Below, in pieces: positions 1 to 8,800 of a stretch of 64,000 nt of DNA. A program made the position numbers and the translations under genes. The stretch covers positions 1-64,000 of the forward strand of contig CABQLY010000007.1 in NCBI GenBank assembly GCA_902465155.1, read 5' to 3'. Source of the DNA: an uncultured Oscillospiraceae bacterium. GTDB lineage: Bacteria > Bacillota > Clostridia > Oscillospirales > Acutalibacteraceae. The number at the start of each line of letters is the position of its first letter. Positions within the stretch are counted from its first letter, which is position 1. Under the pieces are notes generated by a model. It was not told where the DNA came from. It searched no databases and saw nothing but the letters and a program-made list of their open reading frames with translations.

Positions 1-2
1 AT

Positions 3-47
3 AGCGGGTGGTTCTTTGTTTCGGACGTTCCGTCCTCAACTGGCTAA
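3..47 (+). CDS. 3' end of an unidentified gene (partial)
   Basis: One frame is open from the window edge and stops at TAA 45-47, ending in residues SDVPSSTG. A strong hairpin terminator begins 11 bases after the stop, which is why this frame is preferred over another that runs through the terminator stem. Only 14 residues are visible, so no function can be given. Confidence 0.3.
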   Translation, partial: SGWFFVSDVPSSTG

Positions 48-58
48 AGCCCTAAACC

Positions 59-99
59 AAACTGCCCCCGCAGCTAACTTAAGCTGCGGGGGCAGTTTT
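59..99 (+). terminator. Rho-independent terminator, possibly bidirectional
   Basis: A perfect 17-bp stem (59-75 with 82-98) with a 6-base loop, rich in G and C at its centre, runs into TTTT. It would end transcription coming from the left edge. It may also serve the minus-strand regulator that ends at 267. Between 100 and 266 I see nothing else. Confidence 0.8.
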
Positions 100-266
100 A
101 AAATTGGTTTAAAGGGTTATTCTTAAAAGCTCAAATTTTTTTAGCTAAGGGCGCTGTTTAAAAGTTGCTTTTTTTAAGCCGGCGCCTTACAAAACAGCAA
201 ACAAAAACGCTGTTTTGCCCTTAATTGGCGGGTTGGCCGCGTGCGCCGTGGTGCGGTAGGCCAGCT

Positions 267-1994
267 TTATTCAAAAATCGGTTCAAAATTTTCAATGGCG
301 TGCATTAGCTTAGGGTGGTGAATAATAAAATGAATTGCCGGGTCTTTGCTTTTGGTTATTTGCACATATTGCCCTGCCACCTCGGCAATAGAAATATTTT
401 GAAACACCTTGTTTTGGTTTAAAACCGCCTTGTAATTTTTGTTTTGGTACTGCAGAGTGGCCTTTAAGTGGCTTTCGTATTCCTCGCGGGTGTAAAAAAT
501 GCTGTTTTCCAAAAACAAATTTTGCAGCGCAAGGCCTACAAAATCGTTTTCGGCAAAGGCCATTTCGGTGCTATAAACAACATCGGTTATTTTGTTTTTT
601 TGCAAAATTTTTGTTGTTTGTTCGGCCTCCAGCCGCCTTTGTGCCAAAATTTCGGCCGCCAAAGGCGCCTCTACCCTGTTTCTTTGCAAAATGCTATTTA
701 ACAGCTCCTCGCTTAAAGTAAACAGCGGCAGCGTGCAAAGCGTGCGTTTTTGGTTAAACGGCTGCTCTTGCTGCTTTTGGCAAAACGCCAAATAGGCCCG
801 CTTGTTGTTCTGCGTAAAAATTTGCATTAACGGCTTTGCTTTTTTTAAAAGCAGGGCCGCTTTTTGTTTGTAATAGGCCACCTCGGTGCTGTTGCCGGTT
901 AAATAATACTTGCCGCTGTTGTGGTATTCGCCAATACATTCCCCACACAGCGCATATTTGCCCGAAACATAATTTAAATGGTGGTACGGCTCAATTTTAG
1001 CGTTTTTAAAATAATAGGGGGAAACCTGCCCGGTCATATAAATCGGGATCCAGCTTTCCAGCCCCAGCATCATCTCCCGAAAGGGGCGGTCTAAATGGTG
1101 TATAATATTTAACTGTAAGCCCTTTTTTAGGCAAACGGCAATGCCAAACATCCACTTTTTGCCAAAATCTAAATCCTTGGCCATGTCCTCCATTGGCATA
1201 TCCGAGCACATAAAAATAGGGCTGTTATCTTTGGTTAAAACGGTAGCTTTAAAAAAGTCTAACTCCCCTTTTTTCATTTGCTCTACCCCGTAATAATGGC
1301 CGCCCCTTGCTTTGTAAAACGGAATGTTCGGCACCTTTAGCTCGTTAAATTTAATGGCCTTAATATAATCCTGCAGGCAAAAAGAATCTAAATGCTTTAA
1401 AAAATTGTTAACCTCCGGCACGGGCGCCGCCTGCGGGCTGCCAATTAAGTAACGGTAAAGCGGTTCAAATAAATCGTTTGGCTCTATTTCGGCAGGTTTT
1501 GTAATGCCAAGCAAGTCTAAAAGGGGCAAAAGCCCCTCGCCCTTGCCAAACTTTAAAAGCACAAACTTGCAAACCTTTGCGCAAAACTCCTCGGGGTCTG
1601 AGGGGCGAGCCTTGGCGTACCGTATTCTTGAAATGTGCGAGGCGTCAAAAAGCATGTAGCGCGCCATTTCGTTTACATTTATGCGCAAGGTGGTAATCAG
1701 CTTATTAAATTGGTTGCTAAAAGCGTTGTAATCAAAAAAATCGTCGGTTGTGGCGGCGGCCGAAAGCTCTTTAAAAATGCGCTGCTCGGTGTACTCGGCC
1801 ATCCCCTTTTCGGCAAACAGCTCGGCAATTGCCCGGCAAAGCTTTTTTAGCTGCTCGCTGTTTGGCTTGGGGCAGCGTTCCCCGTTCTTGTAACGGCTTA
1901 AAACCGGCTCAGAAATACCCGACCGTATTGAAAGGGCTTTTGAGCTGCATTGCAGCAATTTTAAGTACCCGTTGAAAAGGGCTTCAAACTTCAT
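267..1994 (-). CDS. Large transcriptional regulator with two Cro/C1-type HTH domains
   Basis: This is a 575-residue protein. Near the N-terminus a helix-turn-helix is readable (SIRSGISEPVLSRYKNGER, about residues 22-40). A second, similar one follows at about 95-150, around NEMARYMLFDASHISRIRYA. The remaining ~400 residues match no domain I can name; I know this architecture only as an uncharacterised clostridial family. ATG at 1994 is chosen over an upstream GTG at 2003 because GGTGAG then sits 5 bases before it. The gene is divergent from the zinc-ribbon/PrsW pair and could control it. Its partner or ligand is unknown. DNA binding is well supported; everything else is open. Confidence 0.8.
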   Translation of the reverse strand: MKFEALFNGYLKLLQCSSKALSIRSGISEPVLSRYKNGERCPKPNSEQLKKLCRAIAELFAEKGMAEYTEQRIFKELSAAATTDDFFDYNAFSNQFNKLITTLRINVNEMARYMLFDASHISRIRYAKARPSDPEEFCAKVCKFVLLKFGKGEGLLPLLDLLGITKPAEIEPNDLFEPLYRYLIGSPQAAPVPEVNNFLKHLDSFCLQDYIKAIKFNELKVPNIPFYKARGGHYYGVEQMKKGELDFFKATVLTKDNSPIFMCSDMPMEDMAKDLDFGKKWMFGIAVCLKKGLQLNIIHHLDRPFREMMLGLESWIPIYMTGQVSPYYFKNAKIEPYHHLNYVSGKYALCGECIGEYHNSGKYYLTGNSTEVAYYKQKAALLLKKAKPLMQIFTQNNKRAYLAFCQKQQEQPFNQKRTLCTLPLFTLSEELLNSILQRNRVEAPLAAEILAQRRLEAEQTTKILQKNKITDVVYSTEMAFAENDFVGLALQNLFLENSIFYTREEYESHLKATLQYQNKNYKAVLNQNKVFQNISIAEVAGQYVQITKSKDPAIHFIIHHPKLMHAIENFEPIFE

Positions 1995-2030
1995 TTTTCT
2001 CACCAGATTACAACAAAATATTTTATATTT

Positions 2031-2060
2031 ATTATACTACAATTCTGCGGTGTTTTGCAA
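2031..2060 (-). promoter_or_regulatory. Promoter of the tandem-HTH regulator
   Basis: Reading the minus strand, TTGCAA (2055-2060), an 18-base spacer and a perfect TATAAT (2031-2036) lie about 40 bases before the start codon. Confidence 0.55.
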
Positions 2061-2101
2061 AATAATTTCCAAAATAAACATTGCTTTACCCGGTAACTTG
2101 C

Positions 2102-2130
2102 TTGTTATTGCCGGGTTTGTACTTTATACT
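2102..2130 (+). promoter_or_regulatory. Promoter of the zinc-ribbon/PrsW operon
   Basis: TTGTTA (2102-2107), 17 bases, TATACT (2125-2130). It is divergent from the regulator's promoter and 30 bases before the ATG at 2162. A TATAAT at 2134-2139 is an alternative -10. Confidence 0.4.
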
Positions 2131-2161
2131 AAGTATAATAACTTTTCAGGAGCGTGGTTTT

Positions 2162-2926
2162 ATGGCAATGATACAGTGCCCCGAATGTAAAAACGAGATT
2201 AGCGACCAGGCAGAAACCTGCCCAAAATGCGGCTATGCGCTTAAAAAGCCGGCCGAGCCTAATACGCAGCCGGCCGGCAAGCGCAAAAAGCTTGACTATA
2301 AATACCTTATTATTGGTTTAGCGGTTTTGGTTTTTGGGCTATTTATGCTTAACCAAACAAGAAGTAACTCCGAAAGCACCACCAGCGGCACCCCGTCCAC
2401 CGCACAGCCAACCGCCTCCAATACGCAGCCGGGAACCACCCCAAGCGCCACCCCAAGCGCTGCCACACCGGCTACCAAAAGCGGATATGTTGTTTACAGC
2501 GACGCCAGCCTTGGCCTGCAGTACGAAATTCCGGCCAACTACAAAACCTTTACCGAAAAGGGCCTAACCTACATTGGTAATAATATTGACGAACAGGGCG
2601 CCATGATCCCTTACATTTTGTTAGGGTGGGACACCAACTACAAAGACCCCACGCAGTTTTTAAACGCCTTTACGGCCGAGCTGCAAAAAACCTACAACGA
2701 TGTTGCCATTACCATTGACCTGCTTTCGGGAACCATTGGCGGCCGCACGGTTTACGGCATACAGTACCGGTACACCGCAAGCGGGCACACGGTAATTGAT
2801 AACCGTTACGCCACCATGATTGGCAACAACCTTTTAATGATTGGCTCGCGCGAGGAAAATGTAAACACGCAGGAAGTTAACAATGTTGTTTCTGCTGTAA
2901 TTGAAACCCTAAAGGAGGTTGGCTAA
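2162..2926 (+). CDS. Membrane-anchored zinc-ribbon protein with exported C-terminal domain
   Basis: The 254-residue product starts with a zinc ribbon (MIQCPECKNEISDQ, then CPKCGY), four cysteines in two CxxC knuckles. A basic KRKK stretch leads into one membrane helix (about residues 45-62), then a Ser/Thr/Pro-rich linker (about 65-105) and a folded C-terminal domain of ~145 residues that I do not recognise. The topology is therefore ribbon inside, domain outside. ATG 2162 is chosen because AGGAG (2148-2152) precedes it; longer upstream frames have no ribosome site. The next gene starts 1 base after the stop and begins with almost the same ribbon, so the two products probably work together. 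Confidence 0.8.
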   Translation: MAMIQCPECKNEISDQAETCPKCGYALKKPAEPNTQPAGKRKKLDYKYLIIGLAVLVFGLFMLNQTRSNSESTTSGTPSTAQPTASNTQPGTTPSATPSAATPATKSGYVVYSDASLGLQYEIPANYKTFTEKGLTYIGNNIDEQGAMIPYILLGWDTNYKDPTQFLNAFTAELQKTYNDVAITIDLLSGTIGGRTVYGIQYRYTASGHTVIDNRYATMIGNNLLMIGSREENVNTQEVNNVVSAVIETLKEVG

Positions 2927-2927
2927 C

Positions 2928-4148
2928 ATGGCAATGATCCAGTGCAAAGAATGTGGAAAAGAGATTTCCTCCGGCGCTAAGTTTTGCCCCCACTGCGGCT
3001 GCCCCAACAAGGTAAGCGTTTGCCCGGAGTGCGGCAAGCCGGTTGAAAGCACCACCATTACCTGCCCGGAATGCGGCTACCCGCTGCAGAAAAAAAACGC
3101 CAACAGCATTATTACCGAAAATTTAGATAAGCTTACCGGGGCAAGCTCTAAAAGCTACATAACCTTTAAAGACCTTTTTAAAGGCACCTTTAAAAAGCAC
3201 ACCACGCAGGAGCTGGATGAGGTTTTTGTTTGCGGCGGCCCAAAAACCACGCCGGCCCTGCAGCAAATTGACCCCCACCATGTAGGCGCCTGGGTGTACC
3301 TTAAAATTTTTATTTTCTTTTTAATTGCCTACATTCCAACCCGAATTGGTTTTATAACCTACGGAAACAGCAATTTCTTACCGGCCATGATTATGCTGGG
3401 TGGCTTTGCTATGCCGCTAACGGTTTTAATTTTCTTTTTTGAAATTAATGTATTTAAAAACATCCCCTTTTACCGGGTGGTAGAATATTTTGTGTTGGGC
3501 GGCGCGCTTTCTTTAATTACTGCAATTTTGTTTTTCTCGCTTGATTTTAACACCGACATTTCTACCTACACCGGCGCGTTAATGGTTGGGGTTATTGAAG
3601 AAGCCGCAAAAGCTATTATTGTAGCCGTATTTTTATTTCGAGATAAAAAGTGCCAGTACATTTTAAACGGTTTGCTCATTGGCGCGGCGGTTGGCGCCGG
3701 CTTTGCCGCCTTTGAAACCGCCGGTTACATTTTAAATTACGGGCTAAAAAGCGGCCTTGACGCCATGCTGCAGGTAATTAGAGTACGCGGCTTTTTAGCA
3801 CCCGGCGGCCATGTTGCCTGGGCGGCTATTGAGGGCGCGGCCTTAATGTTTGCCAAAGGGTTTGATACGCTGAGCAAAAAGCACTTAAACGATAAACGCT
3901 TTTTGCTGGTTTGCATTATTCCCATTGTGCTGCACGGCGTTTGGGATATGCCCATTAATTTGCCCTACTACGGCCTGCCCATTATTTTAACCGTACTGGC
4001 TTGGCTGGTAATTATTTACTTTATTAATTTGGGGCTAAAGCAGGTAGATGACGCCAAAGAATTGGAAAGAGCCAAAGCGGCCGCCGTACCTGCCGCACTG
4101 CCAATGCAGGAGGCTGAAGGGAACCAACCCCAAACCCCGGCCGAGTAG
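2928..4148 (+). CDS. Zinc-ribbon PrsW-family intramembrane protease
   Basis: The 406-residue protein has two zinc ribbons at the N-terminus (CKECGKEISS...CPHCG and CPECGKPVES...CPECGY). About eight hydrophobic helices follow. The PrsW signatures are visible: Glu-Glu in GVIEEAAKA near residue 222, FETAGYI near 264, HVAWAAIEG near 294 and HGVWD near 336. PrsW cuts the RsiW anti-sigma factor in Bacillus; no anti-sigma gene is present here. AAGGAGG (2912-2917) sits before the ATG at 2928, 1 base after the previous stop, so the genes are co-transcribed. The single-pass protein upstream is a possible substrate (inference). The C-terminus runs into a 15-bp tandem repeat. Confidence 0.85.
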   Translation: MAMIQCKECGKEISSGAKFCPHCGCPNKVSVCPECGKPVESTTITCPECGYPLQKKNANSIITENLDKLTGASSKSYITFKDLFKGTFKKHTTQELDEVFVCGGPKTTPALQQIDPHHVGAWVYLKIFIFFLIAYIPTRIGFITYGNSNFLPAMIMLGGFAMPLTVLIFFFEINVFKNIPFYRVVEYFVLGGALSLITAILFFSLDFNTDISTYTGALMVGVIEEAAKAIIVAVFLFRDKKCQYILNGLLIGAAVGAGFAAFETAGYILNYGLKSGLDAMLQVIRVRGFLAPGGHVAWAAIEGAALMFAKGFDTLSKKHLNDKRFLLVCIIPIVLHGVWDMPINLPYYGLPIILTVLAWLVIIYFINLGLKQVDDAKELERAKAAAVPAALPMQEAEGNQPQTPAE

Positions 4149-4230
4149 TTTCCGGCCGAGTAGTTCCCAGCTGAGTAGTTCTCGGCTGAGTAGTTCTCGG
4201 CCAAATAGTTCTCGGCTGAGTAGCTTTAGC
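4141..4230 (+). repeat. Six-copy 15-bp tandem repeat starting in the stop codon of the PrsW gene
   Basis: Six 15-base units run without a gap; units 3 and 4 (CTGAGTAGTTCTCGG) are identical and the others differ at 2-6 positions. Every unit carries TAG at positions 6-8, in the frame of the gene. The first TAG is the real stop codon (4146-4148). Confidence 0.85.
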
Positions 4231-4391
4231 CAAAAACCGCTTTAAAGCAGCGGCCAAAGCGCTTGCCCCCTGCCCTTAAAAGCCTGCGTTTAAACATTTA
4301 AACACACTTGGCTTTTAAGCGCTTTAAGGCCGGGCAACCGCCTTTTACGGCGGCAGCGTTACTGTTTTTTAAAATTGCCTAAATACCGCGC

Positions 4392-4430
4392 GCAGCCCGG
4401 TGCCAAACGGCGCCGGGCTGCACAATTTTT
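4392..4430 (+). terminator. Terminator after the zinc-ribbon/PrsW operon
   Basis: A 13-bp GC-rich stem (4392-4404 with 4409-4421, one G-T pair) and a 4-base loop AAAC are followed by ACAATTTTT. It lies 240 bases after the PrsW stop. The stretch 4231-4391 between the repeat array and this hairpin holds nothing I recognise. Confidence 0.55.
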
Positions 4431-4466
4431 AAAAGCGCCAACAGCCCTTTTGCTGCCGGCGCTTTT
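4431..4466 (-). terminator. Terminator after pfkA and its downstream gene
   Basis: On the minus strand a 16-bp stem with G-T pairs, AAAAGCGCC...GGCGCTTTT at its base, ends in TTTT seven bases after the small membrane protein gene. Confidence 0.55.
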
Positions 4467-4472
4467 GTAGCT

Positions 4473-4781
4473 TTATTGCCAAATTAAAAACACAATAGAA
4501 AAGAAAATGCCCAGCACCCCGCAAAGCAGGCCAACATGCGGCAAGGAGGTTAGCTCCTTAGCCTTTACCCGGTCTACCACGGCAAAACCAACTGCCAAAA
4601 TGCCGGCAATTAGCGCATAAACCGTTAGGTGGTAGCACAGCAGTACCGAGAACGCCCCCAAAAGCAGCGCCGGTATTTTAAAAAGGTTGCCGGTGTACGG
4701 CAGCTTTCCGGCCGGCAGCGGCTCGCTTTCGTGACAAATGGGGTCAATGTTTTTGGGGTCGGTTTGTTTTTGCGGTTCCAT
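4473..4781 (-). CDS. Small membrane protein of unknown function
   Basis: This is a 102-residue protein with a ~30-residue polar N-terminus and three predicted membrane helices (about 34-50, 53-70 and 82-101). No family signature is seen. Its ATG overlaps the pfkA stop by one base (TAATG), so it is translated with pfkA and is the last gene of that run. It resembles DUF4190-type small membrane proteins only in outline. Confidence 0.7.
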   Translation of the reverse strand: MEPQKQTDPKNIDPICHESEPLPAGKLPYTGNLFKIPALLLGAFSVLLCYHLTVYALIAGILAVGFAVVDRVKAKELTSLPHVGLLCGVLGIFFSIVFLIWQ

Positions 4782-5743
4782 TACAGTGCTAAATCACTGG
4801 CCATGTAGTAAGCGGCCGTGTCAAATTCTTTGGTCATGTTTAAGGCTTCTACAATATCGTAATCAACAATTTTGTCGTGGTGGTAGCAAACAACGCGGTT
4901 GCCAATACCGTCCTTTAACAGCTTAACGGCAGCGTAGGCCATTTCGCTTGCGGCTACACGGTCCCGCACGGTGGGGTTGCCGCCGCGCTGTACATGGCCT
5001 AAAACGGTGCAGCGAGCGTCAATGCCGGTGCGGGCGGTAATTTCCTTGGTAACGGTTTCGGCGCTGATCTCAGCCCCTTCGGCAACAACAATAATAAAGT
5101 GCTGCTTGCCGTTTTTCTTGGTTTCAGCAATCTTGTTGCAAACCTGCTCAATAGTGTAGGGCACCTCGGGCACTAAAATAGCGGTTGCGCCAACGGCAAT
5201 GCCGGTTTGCAGGGCCAAGTGGCCGGCGTGCCGACCCATAACCTCAACCACGCTGCAGCGGTCATGCGATTGGGTGGTATCACGCAGCTTGTCTACCATT
5301 TCCATGGCGGTGTTCATGGCAGTATCAAACCCAATGGTATAATCGGTAGAGGAAATGTCATTATCTATGGTGCCGGGAACACCTACGCACGGAAAGCCGC
5401 GTACCGAAAGGTCGCGCGCGCCGCGGTAAGAGCCATCGCCCCCAATGACAACCAAGCCCTCAATACCAAATTTTTTGCAGTTGGCAATGGCTTTGGCCAT
5501 GCCGTCCTCGGTTTTAAATTCGGGGCTGCGGGCAGTGTAAAGAATGGTGCCGCCGCGGTGAATAATATCTGAAACGCTGCGGGCGTTCAGGGGCTTAATC
5601 TCCCCGCTGATTAACCCGTTGTAGCCGCGGTAAACGCCAAATACTTCCATATCCATTGAAATGGCAGCACGCACAACACCGCGAATGGCAGCGTTCATAC
5701 CGGGTGCGTCCCCACCGCTTGTTAAAACACCGATCTTTTTCAT
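4781..5743 (-). CDS. pfkA: ATP-dependent 6-phosphofructokinase
   Basis: It phosphorylates fructose 6-phosphate with ATP, the committed glycolytic step, in the cytoplasm. At 320 residues it has the normal bacterial PfkA length. Visible motifs are the nucleotide loop GGDAPGMNA at residues 10-18, GGDGS at 101-105 and TIDND at 125-129 with catalytic Asp127. The Gly104 position is consistent with ATP rather than pyrophosphate use. AAAGGA precedes the ATG. It follows dnaE on the same strand, a common Firmicutes order, but has its own promoter overlapping the end of dnaE. Confidence 0.97.
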   Translation of the reverse strand: MKKIGVLTSGGDAPGMNAAIRGVVRAAISMDMEVFGVYRGYNGLISGEIKPLNARSVSDIIHRGGTILYTARSPEFKTEDGMAKAIANCKKFGIEGLVVIGGDGSYRGARDLSVRGFPCVGVPGTIDNDISSTDYTIGFDTAMNTAMEMVDKLRDTTQSHDRCSVVEVMGRHAGHLALQTGIAVGATAILVPEVPYTIEQVCNKIAETKKNGKQHFIIVVAEGAEISAETVTKEITARTGIDARCTVLGHVQRGGNPTVRDRVAASEMAYAAVKLLKDGIGNRVVCYHHDKIVDYDIVEALNMTKEFDTAAYYMASDLAL

Positions 5744-5792
5744 TGAAGATCATCCTTTCATTCAAAATATCCCATAAAAACAATATAGATTT

Positions 5793-5821
5793 ATCATAAC
5801 ATATTTTAAAAAATTATTCAA
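5793..5821 (-). promoter_or_regulatory. Promoter of pfkA inside the 3' end of dnaE
   Basis: On the minus strand TTGAAT (5816-5821), 17 bases, TATGAT (5793-5798). The -35 box lies on the last codons of dnaE, so pfkA can be expressed separately from dnaE. Confidence 0.55.
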
Positions 5822-8800
5822 CCGTTTTTACATTATTTTTCCCCACAATATTGCAAATTTTCAAATAAAGCGGGCTATTTTTTGCAAAATTTGCTTTTTT
5901 GGCGGCCAGCAGCTGCTTGCCGGTATCGGCACAGTAAATAATAACCGGAGCGCCGTTCTCGGTCAGCAGCGCGTTAATTTGCCGCATCAGGTTGTCGTTT
6001 TTTGTTGGCAGGCGCAAAAACAGCTTTTGGTAATCGGGCCCGGGCGGCTGGTTTAACGCCAAATTTGGCGCTGTCGGTTCGGCCCCGCCGGCGTTGGCAC
6101 TTTGCAGCGGGGCGGGCGCCGGCTCAATTTTGTCGCAAATTAATTCGCCGGGGCGGTCCTCCTGCCGGGAAACTCGGCCGCTAACGAAAAGTACGCTGCC
6201 CCCCTTTAAAACGGGGCGAGCCTGATTAAATGTTTTTGGAAAAACGGTAATGTGCACGGCGTCGGTAAGATCCTCGGCGCTTAAAAAAGCCATAACGCCG
6301 CCGTTTTTGGTTGTTTTTGTTTTCACTTCATTTAAAAGCACCAAAAGCTTTACCCGCGCGCCATCTGGCAGCGCCGGGCCGGTTACCTCGGCCGCCTGCT
6401 GCACCTTTAGCGTTTTTGCCAGCGTTTTGTACTTGTTCAGCGGGTGCCCGGTTAGGTACATACCGGTTGCTTCGCGCTCAAAATTAAGGCGCTGTTCCTC
6501 CGGCATTTCGGGCACATTCGGCAATTCAAAGGTTAATTGCTGCGGCTCGGCCAAAGTATCAAACAGCGTTTGCTGCCCGTTGGCGCTGCGGGCGGCCTCT
6601 TGGCTGCAGGCCAACAAAATTTCATCTAATGCCTGTAACATTTGCCGGCGGTTGGCCCCTAAAGAATCTAACGCGCCGCATTTAATTAGGCTTTCTACCG
6701 CGCGGCGGTTCAGCTCCCGCCCGTTTACACGGCGGCAAAAATCTAAAATACCGGTGTAGGAGCCGTTTTTGCGCTCGGCAATTATTTTTTGAATAAACAC
6801 GGCGCCTAAATTTTTAACCGCCAGCAGCCCAAACCGAATGTAGCCGTTGCGCACGGTAAAATCTAAATCGCTTTCGTTCACATCCGGCGGCAAAATTTTA
6901 ATGCTCAAGCGGGCGCACTCGGCACTGTACTGGTTTACCTTACCGGGCTGACCCAGCACACTGGAAAGCAAAGCTGCCATATATTCGGCCGGGTAATGCG
7001 CCTTTAGGTACGCGGTTTGGTAAGAAATTACCGCGTAGGCCGCCGCGTGCGATTTATTAAAGGCGTAAGAGCTAAAGTCGGAAATATCGTTGTAAATTTC
7101 CTCGGCAATTGGCTCCGGCACGCCACGCGCAACCGCCCCCTCAATTCTTACCCTGCCGTTTTCATCCTTTTCGCCAAAAATAAAGGTTTGGCGCTCCCTT
7201 TGCATAACATCGTGCTTTTTTTTAGACATGGCCCGGCGAACAATATCGGCCCGGCCAAGCGAGTAGCCCGCCAGCTCGCGAAAAATGCGCATAACCTGCT
7301 CCTGGTACACAATGCAGCCGTAGGTTACCGCTAAAATTGGTTTTAAAAGCGGCGTTTTGTACTGTACCTGCTCCGGGTGGTGCCGATTATAAACATAGGT
7401 TGGAATAGATTTACGCGGCCCCGGCCGGTACAGCGACAAAATAGCAATTAGGTCCTCTAAGCTTTCGGGCCCAAAGGCGCGCAAAACATTTTTCATGCCC
7501 TCCGACTCAAACTGAAACACCCCGTCGGTATTGCCCTGCGCCATCATGTGCAGCGTTTTCGGGTCATTTTCCGGAATGGTTTCTATTTTAAAATCGGGCT
7601 CCCGGCGAGCAACCATTTTTTCGGCGTCACGAATAATGGTAAGATTCCTTAGGCCCAAAAAGTCCATTTTTAATAGGCCAAGCTCCTCTAACTCGGTCAT
7701 GGTATATTGGGTTACAACCGTATCGTCGTTTACCGCTAAGGGAACATAATCGGCTACCGGGCGGTCGGAAATAACAACCCCGGCCGCGTGGGTAGAGGCG
7801 TGCCGCGGCATACCCTCTACCTTTAAGCAAAGGTTCAGCAGTTCTTTTACCGCGTCGTCACTTTCGGCCAGCTGTTTTAGATCCGGCACCGTTTGCAGCG
7901 CTCTATTCAGGCTCATGCCGTGTTCTAAGGGAATTAGCTTTGCCACCCTGTCGCAGGTGTTGTACGGCAAATTCAGCACGCGGCCAACATCCCGCACGGC
8001 AGCACGGGCCGCCAGCGTACCAAAGGTAACAATTTGGCTTACATGACTTTTGCCATACTTTTTAATTACATAATCAATAACCTCTTGCCGGCGAACATAA
8101 CAAAAATCAACATCAAAATCCGGCATAGATACGCGCTCGGGGTTTAAAAACCGCTCAAATAATAAATCGTACCGAATGGGGTCTATGCCCGTAATGCCAA
8201 TGCAGTAGGCCGCCAGGCTGCCCGCGCCGGAGCCACGGCCGGGGCCAACCGGTATGCCCTGACTTTTGGCGTACAAAACATAATCGGCAACAATTAAATA
8301 ATAATCGGTAAAGCCCATTTTTTGAATAACCGAAAGCTCGTATTCCAGCCGTTTTGCAACATTTTCCGGCGGGTTTTTGCCGTAATGGCGCTGCAGCCCC
8401 TCGCGGCATTTTTGGGTTAAATATTCAAAGTGATCCTGCGGGCCAATATCAATATACGGCAGCTTTAGCTCGTGAAAGGTAAAGCTAACGCTGCAGCGGT
8501 CGGCAATTTTTTGCGTATTTTGCAGGGCGGCCTCGTCTAACGGAAAGGCCTTGGCCATTTCGGCCTGGGTTTTTAAATAAAACTCCTCGGTCTCAAAGCG
8601 CAGCAGGTCGCTGTCCCCTAACTTTTTTCCGGTGCCAATGGCCAGCAAAACCTCCTGCACCTTGCTGTCCTGCCGGGTTAAATAGTGCACATCGTTGGTA
8701 CAAACAAGGCCAATGCCTGTTTTTTTGGCAATGGCTTTTAAACCGGCGTTTACCTGCTGCTGGCCCTGCAGACCGTGATTTTGCAGCTCTAAATAAAAAT

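Noticed and set aside
4141..4230. Tandem repeats as a CRISPR array
   Set aside because: Units are 12-24 bases without unique spacers, and no cas genes are present; the same holds for the arrays at 26.2 and 48.4 kb.
4016..4257. Open frames across the 15-bp repeat on both strands
   Set aside because: They arise because a 15-base repeat has the same reading frame in every unit; they overlap the PrsW gene and lack ribosome sites.
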